From Alcaligenes faecalis (GTDB taxonomy: Bacteria; Pseudomonadota; Gammaproteobacteria; Burkholderiales; Burkholderiaceae_B): a DNA stretch of 64,000 nt. The number at the start of each line of letters is the position of its first letter. Within the stretch, counting starts at the first letter, position 1. The notes below the pieces were generated by a model. It ran no database searches. It was not told the origin of the DNA and saw only the letters and a list, made by a program, of their open reading frames with translations. Location: NCBI RefSeq assembly GCF_005311025.1, contig NZ_CP031747.1:3387634-3451633 (forward strand), read 5' to 3'. This document shows, in pieces, positions 26,427 through 35,531 of this stretch. The position numbers were made by a program, and so were the translations under genes.

Positions 26427-26456
26427 TTGTCATTCAGATAAATAGTCTGCTATAGT
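26427..26456 (+). promoter_or_regulatory. Promoter of tRNA-Arg copy 2
   Basis: TTGTCA, an 18-base spacer and TATAGT lie 12 bases before the tRNA. The TATAGT-TTCACTTCTTT stretch resembles the one before copy 1. Confidence 0.65.
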
Positions 26457-26468
26457 TTCACTTCTTTA

Positions 26469-26545
26469 GCGGCTGTAGCTCAGTTGGATAGAGTACTTGG
26501 CTACGAACCAAGGGGTCGTGAGTTCGAATCTTGCCAGCCGCGCCA
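26469..26545 (+). tRNA. tRNA-Arg (anticodon ACG), copy 2
   Basis: 77 bases, 75 identical to copy 1. The two differences (G to A and C to T) face each other in the T stem (pair 52-62), so pairing is kept. CCA is encoded. Confidence 0.97.
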
Positions 26546-26631
26546 TATTCAAGTTGGTTTCTTCACGGAAATCAGCGACCAGAGTTAGAACTCGTGGGGT
26601 CAAACCCAATGGATGAGACTCTGAAAAGATC

Positions 26632-26663
26632 AGCCCTGATGACATCGTCATCAGGGCTTTTTC
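26632..26663 (+). terminator. Rho-independent terminator downstream of tRNA-Arg copy 2
   Basis: A perfect 12-bp stem (AGCCCTGATGAC / GTCATCAGGGCT), a 3-base loop and TTTTTC follow the tRNA by 87 bases. Confidence 0.88.
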
Positions 26664-26887
26664 TTTGCCTGCTGCTTTTACCCTGCATACCGCCGCTTAC
26701 CTGCAAACAGATCAAAACTCCACGACTGCAGTCCGGGCACAATGTCTGTTGCACTTTCCTGCCCCTGCGGCCTCAACCGTAAAGGGACAAGCGGTGTAAA
26801 GTAGCGACTTCCGCCCAGACAGAGCCTGCCTGCTCTTGTTAGACCACAGCGTCTGCGCGGACCTCTTCTTAATCGACAGGATTGACC

Positions 26888-27223
26888 ATGTTTGAGCGCA
26901 CAAAACTTCTTTTGCCTTTAGCGGCCCTCCTTCTGGCCAGCGCCAATAGCTACGCCCAGGATAGCGGCCCTGCCATTCAGCTGGCGCAAATGGGCGGAGC
27001 CATGCACGCTGCCGCCGAAGTTTGCGGTGACTACAGCCAGACCCAGCTTGATGAGATGAAAAAACAGCAGAAGTCTTCCATTCAAAGCATGGGCCTGAAC
27101 GACGAGGACTTTGATAAAGCCTTTGAGCAAGGCCTGGACCGTGGCCGTCAGGATCTGCAAAAAGCCACTGCCGAGCAGCGCAAGCAGATGTGCGAGCAAT
27201 TGCGCTCCGGCCCCAAGTTCTAA
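26888..27223 (+). CDS. Small secreted protein of unknown function
   Basis: A 111-residue protein with a clear Sec signal (LLLPLAALLLASANSYAQ, cleavage after about residue 20). The mature part is helical, rich in Gln, Lys and Glu (DEMKKQQKSSIQSMGL, RQDLQKATAEQRKQMCEQL) and has two cysteines, one near each end. The longer frame starts with TTG two codons upstream; the ATG at 26888 with AGGA upstream is preferred. A strong terminator follows directly. I do not recognise the family. It stands alone between tRNA-Arg copy 2 and the convergent pntB gene, and is probably periplasmic. Confidence 0.72.
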   Translation: MFERTKLLLPLAALLLASANSYAQDSGPAIQLAQMGGAMHAAAEVCGDYSQTQLDEMKKQQKSSIQSMGLNDEDFDKAFEQGLDRGRQDLQKATAEQRKQMCEQLRSGPKF

Positions 27224-27242
27224 ATTCGCTCTACTCAACAAG

Positions 27243-27279
27243 AAAGCGCTCTGGCCCGCAAGGAACCAGAGCGCTTTTT
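27243..27279. terminator. Bidirectional terminator between the small secreted protein gene and pntB
   Basis: Stem AAAGCGCTCTGG / CCAGAGCGCTTT with an 11-base loop; T runs exist on both strands, so it can serve both convergent genes. Confidence 0.88.
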
Positions 27280-27305
27280 ACTGCCAGCGCGAAGACGGAC
27301 TCGTC

Positions 27306-28742
27306 TTACAGCGCTTTGACCATATCTTCGATGGTCTTTTTGGCATCGCCAAACACCATCATGGTCTTGTCCATATAGAACAGCTCGTTATCCAGACCAG
27401 CATAACCAGCAGCCATGGAGCGCTTGTTCACGATCACGGTTCGGGCTTTGTAGGCTTCCAGAATCGGCATGCCCGCAATCGGCGAAGCCGGATCGTTCTT
27501 GGCGGCCGGGTTGACCACGTCGTTGGCCCCCAACACCAGCACCACATCGGTCTGAGCAAACTCGCTATTGATGTCGTCCATTTCAAAGACCTGCTCGTAA
27601 GGCATTTCGGCCTCGGCCAGCAAGACGTTCATATGGCCAGGCATACGACCGGCGACCGGGTGAATGGCGTAGCGCACATTCACACCCTGGCTGGTCAGCT
27701 TGTCCGACAGCTCTTTCAAGGCGTGTTGAGCACGGGCCACGGCCAAACCATAACCAGGCACAATCACCACGGACTCGGCATTGCTCATCATGAACGCGGC
27801 ATCTTCAGCACTGCCGGATTTCACCGAACGATTGCCCTGATCTGCACCACCCGCAGCCGCTTCCGGATTGGCACCAAAACCGCCCAGAATCACGTTGAAG
27901 AAGGCGCGGTTCATGGCCTTGCACATGATGTAAGACAGAATCGCACCGGAGGAACCCACCAGCGAACCGGCAATGATCAGCATGGAGTTGTTCAGGGAAA
28001 AACCAATCCCTGCTGCCGCCCAACCCGAATAGCTGTTCAGCATGGACACCACCACGGGCATGTCTGCCCCGCCAATCGGGATGATCAGCATCACGCCCAG
28101 CAGGAAGGACAAGGCCAGCAGCACGCCAAAGGCCCACCATGCTTGCGTCATCACAAAAACCACGCCGCAAGCCAGGGCCAACAGCCCCAGCAGCAGGTTC
28201 AGCATGTGCTGACCTTTGAAGGTAACGGGTGCGCCCTGGAACAGTCGGAACTTGTACTTGCCCGACAGCTTGCCAAACGCAATGACCGAACCGGAGAAGG
28301 TAATGGCACCGACCAGCGCGCCCAAAGCCAGCTCCACACGGTTACCCATGGGCAGAGCCACCTCGGCCGAACCAATCCCGAAGGCCACCGGCTCCAGCAC
28401 CACGGCAATCGCAATGGCTACCGCAGCCAGACCAATCATGCTGTGCATGAAGGCCACCAGTTCCGGCATCTTGGTCATCTCGACACGGCGTGCCATGACG
28501 GTGCCCAGCACGCCACCAATCACCAGACCAATCAGAACCCGCAGCAGGCCAGAGAGCTCTTTGCCTTCAGGAGCGAGGCTATAAATCAGCACGGCTGTGG
28601 TCGCAATGGCCAAGGCCATCCCCACCATGCCGAACAGATTGCCACGACGCGAACTGGCTGGATGCGACAAGCCTTTCAGGGCCTGAATGAAACACACCGA
28701 GGCCAGCAAATAGCACAAGGTAACGGTATTCATGGAAATCAT
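27306..28742 (-). CDS. pntB: NAD(P) transhydrogenase subunit beta (PntB)
   Basis: The 478-residue protein carries about nine membrane helices followed by the NADP-binding domain III with VVIVPGYGLAVARAQHALKEL, YAIHPVAGRMPGHMNVLLAEA and VLVLGANDVVNPAAKNDPASPIAGMPI. It is the beta subunit of the proton-translocating transhydrogenase, which uses the proton gradient to reduce NADP+ with NADH. The ATG overlaps the stop of pntAB (ATGA), so it is the third gene of a pntAA-pntAB-pntB operon. Confidence 0.96.
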   Translation of the reverse strand: MISMNTVTLCYLLASVCFIQALKGLSHPASSRRGNLFGMVGMALAIATTAVLIYSLAPEGKELSGLLRVLIGLVIGGVLGTVMARRVEMTKMPELVAFMHSMIGLAAVAIAIAVVLEPVAFGIGSAEVALPMGNRVELALGALVGAITFSGSVIAFGKLSGKYKFRLFQGAPVTFKGQHMLNLLLGLLALACGVVFVMTQAWWAFGVLLALSFLLGVMLIIPIGGADMPVVVSMLNSYSGWAAAGIGFSLNNSMLIIAGSLVGSSGAILSYIMCKAMNRAFFNVILGGFGANPEAAAGGADQGNRSVKSGSAEDAAFMMSNAESVVIVPGYGLAVARAQHALKELSDKLTSQGVNVRYAIHPVAGRMPGHMNVLLAEAEMPYEQVFEMDDINSEFAQTDVVLVLGANDVVNPAAKNDPASPIAGMPILEAYKARTVIVNKRSMAAGYAGLDNELFYMDKTMMVFGDAKKTIEDMVKAL

Positions 28743-29059
28743 GACTGCCCTTCCTTGGGCGTATTTTTAGCGCCCTTCTTTTTGAACATTTCCAACATGC
28801 GGCGGGTTACCAGGAAACCACCAAACACGTTTACCGAAGCCAGCGCGGTGGCAATAATGCCCATCGCCTGCGCCCAAGGGCTTTCGGTCAGGGCCGCTGC
28901 CAGCATCCCACCCACAATAATGATGGCCGAAATCGCGTTGGTCACCGCCATCAAGGGCGTGTGCAAAGCGGGCGTTACTGTCCAGACCACGTGGTAACCC
29001 ACGTAAATGGCCAGCACAAAGATGATCAGGTTAATGACCAGGGGAGAAATAATATCCAT
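28739..29059 (-). CDS. pntAB: NAD(P) transhydrogenase subunit alpha part 2 (PntAB)
   Basis: A 106-residue membrane subunit with about three helices (VINLIIFVLAIYVGYHVVWTV, NAISAIIIVGGMLAAAL, IIATALASVNVFGGFLVTRRML) and a basic Lys-rich tail. It is the domain II part of the split alpha subunit, as in Rhodospirillum rubrum and many betaproteobacteria. The frame extends upstream to 29119, but the ATG at 29059, five bases after the pntAA stop, gives the family N-terminus. The stop overlaps pntB. Confidence 0.95.
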   Translation of the reverse strand: MDIISPLVINLIIFVLAIYVGYHVVWTVTPALHTPLMAVTNAISAIIIVGGMLAAALTESPWAQAMGIIATALASVNVFGGFLVTRRMLEMFKKKGAKNTPKEGQS

Positions 29060-29063
29060 GGCG

Positions 29064-30182
29064 TCAGGCTCCCTGCTGTGGAAAGAGTCGTTTGCCACCC
29101 TGTACAACACGGCTGGCATTCACAATGTCGTCGTCCGCAGGGATATGCAGCTCGTCAGACTGATCCTTGAGCATCAAGCCCAGGAACTGTTGAATATTGC
29201 GTGCATACAAGGCAGACGCATCCGCAGCCACACGGGCCGGGAAGTTGGTCTCGCCCACCAGGGTCACGCCATATTTCTCCACAATCTGGTCGGCTTCGGT
29301 CAAGGCGCAGTTGCCGCCACGGGCCGCAGCCAGATCAACAATGACCGAACCTGCCCGCATGGACTGCACCACTTCCTCGGCAATCAGACGCGGGGCGGGC
29401 CGCCCCGGAATCAAGGCCGTAGTAATGATGACGTCGGCCTGGGCGCAACGCGCCGCCACCACCGCCGCCTGCCGTTGCAACCAGGAAGCGGGCATGGGAC
29501 GGGCATAACCGCCTACCCCTTGTGCCGCTTCGCGCTCTTCGTCGGTCTCGTAGGGCACATCAATAAACTTGCCGCCCAGGGACTCGATCTGCTCACGCGC
29601 GGCAGGACGCACATCAGAGGCTTCTACCACCGCCCCCAGACGACGTGCCGTGGCAATCGCCTGCAAACCGGCCACACCCGCGCCCAGCACCACGACACGG
29701 GCCGCTTTGACGGTACCCGCCGCGGTCATCATCATGGGAAAGAATCGGGGATATAAGGTGGCTGCTTTCAGCACAGCGGCATAACCCGCGATATTGGCCT
29801 GCGAGGACAGAACGTCCATGCTTTGCGCCCGCGTGGTACGCGGGATCAGCTCCAGGGCGAACGCCTGGCAGCCCGAAGAAGCCAGCTTGTCCAGACCCTG
29901 ACTCTCGTAAGGGTCCAGCATACCGACGACCACATGCTCGGCACGCAAACGCGCCGAATCCACATCAGCCGGGCCCACTACCAGCAGCACGGTGGCTTGA
30001 TAGGGATCTCCTATCGTTGCCCCTGCTGCCTCGTAATCGGCATCCGAGCTGGCAATCCCCTGTCCGGCACCCGCCTCGATAATCACATCATGGCCCGCCT
30101 TGCGGTAAGCCTTGATGGTATCGGGCGTGGCCGCTACCCTCTTTTCCCCGGTCCCCCGGGGGCTTAGTACACCCAGTCGCAT
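29064..30182 (-). CDS. pntAA: NAD(P) transhydrogenase subunit alpha part 1 (PntAA)
   Basis: The 372-residue soluble domain I binds NAD(H). Signatures are LGVLSPRGTGEKRVAATPDT, the GAGQGIASSDADY loop, the Rossmann segment VVVLGAGVAGLQAIATARRLGAVVEASDVRP and the alanine-dehydrogenase-like RAGSVIVDLAAARGGNC. The longest frame starts with TTG two codons earlier; the ATG at 30182 is taken, with CTGGAG upstream. First gene of the operon; about 160 bases further upstream lies a strong minus-strand terminator that could mark an attenuated leader or a separate small RNA. Confidence 0.95.
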   Translation of the reverse strand: MRLGVLSPRGTGEKRVAATPDTIKAYRKAGHDVIIEAGAGQGIASSDADYEAAGATIGDPYQATVLLVVGPADVDSARLRAEHVVVGMLDPYESQGLDKLASSGCQAFALELIPRTTRAQSMDVLSSQANIAGYAAVLKAATLYPRFFPMMMTAAGTVKAARVVVLGAGVAGLQAIATARRLGAVVEASDVRPAAREQIESLGGKFIDVPYETDEEREAAQGVGGYARPMPASWLQRQAAVVAARCAQADVIITTALIPGRPAPRLIAEEVVQSMRAGSVIVDLAAARGGNCALTEADQIVEKYGVTLVGETNFPARVAADASALYARNIQQFLGLMLKDQSDELHIPADDDIVNASRVVQGGKRLFPQQGA

Positions 30183-30341
30183 CTTCAATCTCCAGTTAAT
30201 TAACTAACTTCTACGATCTCTGACGACGTGCAGTACCCGGATGGGTGAGTCTGTCACCACGTGGACACGACCCAACAACCTCTCCGGCCCGGTGTGTGTT
30301 TGCCCTCAACACCGGAACACCATCTATAAATTCGGATGTGC

Positions 30342-30442
30342 AAAAAACAGGCCTGGTGAAGACCGGCCTGAACAGGATAGAAACCTACCCTTTAGTGTCC
30401 CTCTCCCACTCCTGCCCCTTGCAGGAAACTGTCATTCTTTTT
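30342..30442 (-). ncRNA. Candidate small RNA or attenuated leader upstream of pntAA
   Basis: On the minus strand a terminator is complete: stem CAGGCC (30370-30365) / GGCCTG (30353-30348) with an inner GGT/ACC pair in its 11-base loop, then six T (30347-30342). About 80 bases upstream lies a -10-like TATAGT (30454-30449) with a weak TTGTGT 14 bases before it. The interval holds a further stem CCTGC/GCAGG and no credible reading frame. It may be a free RNA of about 100 bases or the aborted leader of the pnt operon. The rest of the 650-base gap between pntAA and the next gene (30183-30838) shows nothing else that I can support. Confidence 0.5.
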
Positions 30443-30838
30443 GAACTCACTATAAGGGCCTTTATTTGACACAAGAAACCCCGACCCGCACTAGACCGCT
30501 TTAGACGAAAAAGCAAGACACATTACTACCACCTGATTATCGCAATATGATGCCTGTCCGACGGGATTTTTTTTGCTTGCCCACTGGGTAACACTGAGTA
30601 GATCAGCCTTTGCTACGGACTTAGACGCCTGATAATTAAAACTACAAGCATTGGCCTGCTGCTAAGATAGCAACTTCCTATAAAACTTGTCACTAACTTG
30701 TAATTAATGTTCGTGTTCACGCCCCGGTGATGTTTGCGTCGCTACTGGCCGCTGAACCACTTCTTTTTAAAGCCTAGGCAACCGCCCCCTTGATGCGCGG
30801 TTTACCTGCACTACTCAGTCCCAGGCTGATCTATCCCC

Positions 30839-31888
30839 ATGGCAGACATCCACATCGATCACGTAGTGAAACGCTACGGCAACAATACCATCATCAATGA
30901 ACTGAGCCTGCAAATCCGGCATGGCGAGTTCTTCACTTTATTAGGGCCCAGCGGCTGCGGCAAAACAACCTTGCTGCGCATGATTGCCGGTTTCATCATC
31001 CCCGATGAAGGCCGCCTGTTTCTGGACAAGGAAGACATTACCTACCTGCCCGCGCACAAGCGCGAGACCGGCATGGTGTTCCAGGACTATGCATTGTTCC
31101 CCGATAAAACCGTGTTTGACAATGTGGCTTACGGCTTGCGGGTACGCAAAGTCAGCAGCAGCGAGATCAAGAAAAAAGTCGCCTACATTCTGGAGCGTGT
31201 GGAACTGGGTGGCATGGGCGAGCGTTACCCGGCTGAGCTGTCCGGAGGCCAACGCCAGCGTGTAGCCCTGGCCCGCGCCCTGGTAATCGAACCCCGTGTT
31301 CTGCTGATGGATGAACCTTTGTCCAACCTGGATGCCAAGCTGCGTATTCAAATGCGCCAGGTCATCCGCGAATTGCAGCAGGAATCCAATATCACGGCTA
31401 TTTTCGTGACGCATGATCAGGAAGAAGCCCTGTCCATGTCGGACCGTATTGCCTTGCTGCGTCAGGGCCGTATCGACCAGCTCGATACCCCCGAAGCCAT
31501 GTACTCCACACCACGCACTGCCTATGCTGCCGACTTTATTGGTGCGGCCAACCTGATCGACACCCTGGGCGTGCATGTGGAAGCTGATCACACCACCGTC
31601 AGCATTGCCGGTGGACACATCATGGTGAACAACCCGCCGCCTGCCGGCCAGGTACTGCTGGCAGTGCGCCCTGAAAACATCACTTTGCATACCGAAGCCC
31701 AGGCTAGCAGCATTCCGGCCCAGGTTGTGGCTCGCCAATATCTGGGAACCAAAACGGCCTACAGCCTGAAACTGAGCGATGGTAAGCAAATTATTGCCGA
31801 CGTTGCCGCTGCCCAGGACCCGCATCTGTCTGCAGGTGCTTCGGTGAACCTGAGCTTTAGCCCTGAATGTCGACTGGTCGAGGCGTAA
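30839..31888 (+). CDS. ABC transporter ATP-binding protein, Fe(III)/spermidine-putrescine type
   Basis: The 349-residue ATPase has Walker A GPSGCGKTTLLRMIAG (about 38-53), Q-loop VFQDYALFP, signature LSGGQRQRVALARAL, Walker B LLMDEPLSNLDAKLR, H-loop FVTHDQEEALSMSDR and a C-terminal TOBE-like regulatory region. This pattern is shared by PotA, FbpC and phosphonate ATPases. The permease and binding protein genes follow on the same strand, so this is the energy-coupling part of one importer. The substrate is not determined by this subunit. Confidence 0.9.
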   Translation: MADIHIDHVVKRYGNNTIINELSLQIRHGEFFTLLGPSGCGKTTLLRMIAGFIIPDEGRLFLDKEDITYLPAHKRETGMVFQDYALFPDKTVFDNVAYGLRVRKVSSSEIKKKVAYILERVELGGMGERYPAELSGGQRQRVALARALVIEPRVLLMDEPLSNLDAKLRIQMRQVIRELQQESNITAIFVTHDQEEALSMSDRIALLRQGRIDQLDTPEAMYSTPRTAYAADFIGAANLIDTLGVHVEADHTTVSIAGGHIMVNNPPPAGQVLLAVRPENITLHTEAQASSIPAQVVARQYLGTKTAYSLKLSDGKQIIADVAAAQDPHLSAGASVNLSFSPECRLVEA

Positions 31889-31893
31889 GACCC

Positions 31894-33561
31894 ATGGCTA
31901 TTGCTGCAAGACCCCTGGCCCTTCGTTCTCCCTGGTTCCTGCCCGCCCTGGTCTGTCTGGTGGTGCTGGTGTTCTGGGTTGTATGGCCACTCGCCTCCCT
32001 GTTCTATCAAAGCGTGATCGACCCGGCAACGGGCATGCCCAGCCTGCACGGCTTTGAAACCTTCTTTAGCGACCCTCGCTATGTTGAGGCCTTCTTCAAC
32101 ACCATCAAGCTGGGGCTGATCTCCACGATAGGGACGCTGCTGCTGGGTGCGCCGCTGGCCTATGTGGTGGCTCGCTACGACTTCCCCGGCAAGGCCATTG
32201 TGGCCATCCTGCCCCTGACCACCATTGTGCTGCCGGACATCATCGTCTCGCAGGCCTGGCTGATGCTGCTGGGCAATAACGGAGTGGTGCGTCTGGCCCT
32301 GGAAAGCATTGGTATTGACCTGCCCAGTTTCTACGGCTGGTTTGGCATGTCCTATGTGCTGATCCTGAACGATTACACCTATGTGTATATCGGCATGCTG
32401 GCTGCGCTCAAGGCCATTGACGGCACGCTGGAAGAAGCCGCCGTGAACCTGGGTGCCAGCAATTTCAAGCGCGCGCTCAGCGTCACCTTCCCGGTGCTGA
32501 TGCCTGCCCTGCTGGTCAATGCCATGATTGTGTTCACGCTGGCCGTGGACAACTTCTCCATCCCCATGATTCTGGGCGGTCAGGTCGATGTGCTGTCCTC
32601 GCTGACCTACACCACCTTTCTGTCCGAGATGAGCGGTAACCCCACCATGCAAGGTGTGCTGGCCGTGGTGTCCGTGATTCTGGTCGGTGCGGTGCTATTC
32701 ATTCAGAAACGAGTACTGGAGCGCAAGACCTTCCAGATGCAGCAAGGCCGCGCCCCACGTCCGGTTCGTGCTCAAGGGCTGGCCGGCATCTTGCTGACCG
32801 TTGGTGCGGTGCTGTTTGTGACCTTCTCGCTGATTCCGGCCTTTATCGTGCTGATTGGTGCCTTCACCAAAGCCAGCGGCCCGGTCATGCAATACGGCAC
32901 CTTCACGCTGGACAATATGGAGCGTGCCCTGCGCTACGCTCCCGAGCCCATCTTGAACTCGTTGATGCTGGCCAGTGTCGCCACTATTGCAGGCACCTGC
33001 TTTGCCACGATCTGCAGTTACCTGATCGTGAAAAAGCGCCTGTTCGTGGTCACCGCGCTGGACTATATGGTGATGCTGCCTTTGGCCATTTCCGGCACCG
33101 TGCTGGGTATTGCCCTGATCCAGACCTACAACAGCGGCATGCTGGTACTGACTGGCACTTGGGTGATCATGGCCGGCGCGTACTTTGTGCGTAAAGTACC
33201 CTTCTCCATTCGCTCGGCCTCGGCCTCGCTCTACAACATTCCCGACTCTATCGAAGAGGCCTCCATCAATCTGGGTGTCAGCCCCTTCCAGAGTTTCTTC
33301 AAAGTGGTTCTGCCCTTGATGAAGCCTGCCATTCTGGGCGCGGCCATCCTGATGTGGGTCACTTCACTGGCTGAAATTTCCGCCACTATCGTGCTGTATT
33401 ACGGTGGTATGGAGACCATGCCCATCCAGATGTTCCGTCAGATCGACGCCGGCTTCCTGGCCCGCGCTTCGGCCTATGGGGTTATCTTGATGGTCGTGAT
33501 TCTGGTGCCGATTTATCTGGCTATCCGTTTTCTCAAGCTGGATCTGTTTTCCAGCCGCTAA
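31894..33561 (+). CDS. ABC transporter permease with two fused permease domains (FbpB type)
   Basis: The product of about 555 residues contains two complete permease halves of six helices each, with one EAA motif per half: EEAAVNLGASNFKRALSVTFP (about 190-210) and EEASINLGVSPFQSFFKVVLP (about 450-470). Such fused permeases are typical of FbpB-like iron(III) importers and of some 2-aminoethylphosphonate systems. The frame begins 27 bases earlier, but the ATG at 31894, just after the ATPase stop, is preferred. Confidence 0.88.
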   Translation: MAIAARPLALRSPWFLPALVCLVVLVFWVVWPLASLFYQSVIDPATGMPSLHGFETFFSDPRYVEAFFNTIKLGLISTIGTLLLGAPLAYVVARYDFPGKAIVAILPLTTIVLPDIIVSQAWLMLLGNNGVVRLALESIGIDLPSFYGWFGMSYVLILNDYTYVYIGMLAALKAIDGTLEEAAVNLGASNFKRALSVTFPVLMPALLVNAMIVFTLAVDNFSIPMILGGQVDVLSSLTYTTFLSEMSGNPTMQGVLAVVSVILVGAVLFIQKRVLERKTFQMQQGRAPRPVRAQGLAGILLTVGAVLFVTFSLIPAFIVLIGAFTKASGPVMQYGTFTLDNMERALRYAPEPILNSLMLASVATIAGTCFATICSYLIVKKRLFVVTALDYMVMLPLAISGTVLGIALIQTYNSGMLVLTGTWVIMAGAYFVRKVPFSIRSASASLYNIPDSIEEASINLGVSPFQSFFKVVLPLMKPAILGAAILMWVTSLAEISATIVLYYGGMETMPIQMFRQIDAGFLARASAYGVILMVVILVPIYLAIRFLKLDLFSSR

Positions 33562-33577
33562 TCTAAAAAGGCTCACT

Positions 33578-34582
33578 ATGCTGACTACACGTTTTCTGAA
33601 AACTGGTCTGGCACTCTCCCTCAGTGTCGGCGCCCTGTCCCTGTCCGGTGCCGCCATGGCCGCCAATGCCGTGATGTACACGCCCAACAATGTGCAAACC
33701 ATTGATACGGCGCTGGAAATTGCTCGCAAGACCGCGTCTGACCTGTCCATTCAACAAGTGACCTCTGGCGCTGGTGCCTTGATGAAGCGTATCGAAGCCG
33801 AAGCACAGAACCCGCTGGGTGACGTGGTATGGGGCGCTGCCTACGGCACCATGGCGGCTTTCCAGCAGAACTTTGAAGCCTACGAATCGCCCGAGAACAA
33901 GGCCATTCCTGAAGCCTTTCATGGCAAGGACAGCCTGTGGACCAGCTCCAACGCCCACGTCATGGTCATCATGGCCAACGAGCGTCAACTGAAAGGCCAG
34001 GCCGCTCCCAAAACCTGGTCCGATCTGTTCGATCCTCAGTGGAAAGGCAAGGTCATTATTGGTGACCCAGCATCGTCGGGCAGTGCCTACGACCAGGTTT
34101 ACGGCATCTACCAACTGTACGGTGCTGAAGGCCTGCAAAAGCTGGCAGCCAACGTGATCGTGTCCAAGAGCTCGGGCCAGGTCTACAAAAGCGTGGCTAA
34201 CGGCGAGTACCCCTTGGGCGTGACCATGGAATACGCGGCCTACGCCTACGTGGCCGGTGGTCAGAAAGGCATTGAGCTGATCTACCCTGAAGACGGTACC
34301 TTCATTGCTCCTGAAGGCGTGGCCGTGATCAAGAACCCCAAGAACGGCCAGGAAGCGGCTCGCAAACTGGTCGACGTTCTGCTGTCCAAAGAAGTACAGG
34401 AAGCTGAACTGGTGGAGAACTTCCGCCGTCCTACTCGCAGCGACATCAATGTGGCCGAGCTGACCAAGTTGCCTAACCTGGATCAGATCAAAGTGGCCAA
34501 CATCGATCCTTTGAAGGCTGCTGCCGAGTACGAAACGGTCATCGAAGCCTGGAAACAGGCTTTGGCTGCAGCTGGCAAATAA
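33578..34582 (+). CDS. ABC transporter periplasmic binding protein, Fe(III)/AEP type
   Basis: The 334-residue protein has a Sec signal (LALSLSVGALSLSGAAMAA) and a family 1/FbpA-like binding-protein fold: NVQTIDTALEIARKTASDLSIQQVTSGAGALMKRIEAEAQNPLGDVVWG, PKTWSDLFDPQWKGKVIIGDPASSGSAYDQVY, GVTMEYAAYAYVAGG, PEGVAVIKNPKNG. The gene starts 16 bases after the permease stop and is followed by a strong terminator. The iron ligand tyrosine pair of FbpA cannot be placed with certainty; GVTMEYAAYAYV could supply part of it. Iron(III), a phosphonate or a polyamine are all possible substrates. Confidence 0.87.
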   Translation: MLTTRFLKTGLALSLSVGALSLSGAAMAANAVMYTPNNVQTIDTALEIARKTASDLSIQQVTSGAGALMKRIEAEAQNPLGDVVWGAAYGTMAAFQQNFEAYESPENKAIPEAFHGKDSLWTSSNAHVMVIMANERQLKGQAAPKTWSDLFDPQWKGKVIIGDPASSGSAYDQVYGIYQLYGAEGLQKLAANVIVSKSSGQVYKSVANGEYPLGVTMEYAAYAYVAGGQKGIELIYPEDGTFIAPEGVAVIKNPKNGQEAARKLVDVLLSKEVQEAELVENFRRPTRSDINVAELTKLPNLDQIKVANIDPLKAAAEYETVIEAWKQALAAAGK

Positions 34583-34659
34583 GCCGGAGAAATTCAGAGC
34601 GCAACAGCAATGCGTGGTGGGCCTGCCCCACCCGCCTGCTGGTTCGCACTGAATGGACA

Positions 34660-34705
34660 AACCCCTTGATGCTGGATTCTCATCCGGCTCTCAAGGGGTT
34701 TTTTA
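34660..34705 (+). terminator. Terminator of the ABC transporter operon
   Basis: AACCCCTTGA pairs with TCAAGGGGTT across a 21-base loop and is followed by TTTTTA. Confidence 0.85.
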
Positions 34706-34824
34706 TTGCCTGAAATACGTGAGTAAAAACGGCTGCTGGGTGACATATTCCAAGCACTTTCAGACCGGCTCCGAAACTGCATTGCGCTTGGCAAGCAACA
34801 AGCCTGGAGAAAGACAGAGCTGCC

Positions 34825-35418
34825 TTATTTATCCACTGGATAAATCTGATCTTCACGCAGGCGTGGGCGATCGGCTTCCACTTCGGTCAAAGGCTCCACA
34901 CGATGCATGGTTGCCAGTGAACGCTGGGCCAGACGCTGGTACATACGTGTGCCGAAAAACTTGCCATCAATGGCTTTCTGATCCAGTTCTTTGACCACCG
35001 TCGCGGGAGAACCGGCCACCAGACTGCGGGGCGGCACTTGCATCCCTTTCTTCACAAAGGCCATGGCGCCAATAATGCTGTCTGCACCAATATCCGCCGC
35101 GTCCATGACGACCGCATTCATGCCCACCAGCACGTTGCGGCCAATGACGCAGCCGTGCAGCACGGCACCGTGCCCGACGTGGCCATCTTCATGCACCACC
35201 GTGTCCTGATAAGGCGTGCCATGAATAACACAAGTGTCCTGAATATTGGAACCGGCCTTCATGATGATGCGCCCGAAGTCCCCGCGCAAACTGGCCAAAG
35301 GACCGATATACACGCCCTCGCCAATAATGACGTCACCAATCAGTACAGCGGTAGGATGAACATAGGCCGTGGGGTGAACCACTGGCACCAGCCCATCAAT
35401 AGAATAAACATTTTGCAT
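34825..35418 (-). CDS. paaY: PaaY/CaiE-type hexapeptide-repeat protein (gamma carbonic anhydrase-like thioesterase)
   Basis: The protein of 197 residues is a left-handed beta-helix protein with hexapeptide repeats ([41 protein letters not shown]). It aligns from memory with PaaY of phenylacetate degradation, a CoA thioesterase, and less closely with CaiE; the N-terminus [12 protein letters not shown] and the C-terminus [16 protein letters not shown] are characteristic. The longest frame starts ten codons earlier; the ATG at 35418 is favoured by GAGG-AGGT upstream. No other paa genes are nearby, so the pathway assignment is inferred. Confidence 0.82.
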   Translation of the reverse strand: MQNVYSIDGLVPVVHPTAYVHPTAVLIGDVIIGEGVYIGPLASLRGDFGRIIMKAGSNIQDTCVIHGTPYQDTVVHEDGHVGHGAVLHGCVIGRNVLVGMNAVVMDAADIGADSIIGAMAFVKKGMQVPPRSLVAGSPATVVKELDQKAIDGKFFGTRMYQRLAQRSLATMHRVEPLTEVEADRPRLREDQIYPVDK

Positions 35419-35531
35419 ACCTGCCTCGTACAAAAAGCCTGCACCCACAGCCGGCCCAAGGTCCGGCCAAAAATACGATCATAGCTGCTGCAGACCGATA
35501 TAATGCGCCGTACTCTTTCTTTTTGCATCCT

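Noticed and set aside
26586-26615. Piece resembling a tRNA T arm after tRNA-Arg copy 2
   Set aside because: Only about 20 bases match and no acceptor or anticodon arm can be found.
27111-28997. 628-residue frame on the plus strand
   Set aside because: It is the antisense shadow of the strongly supported pntB and pntAB genes.
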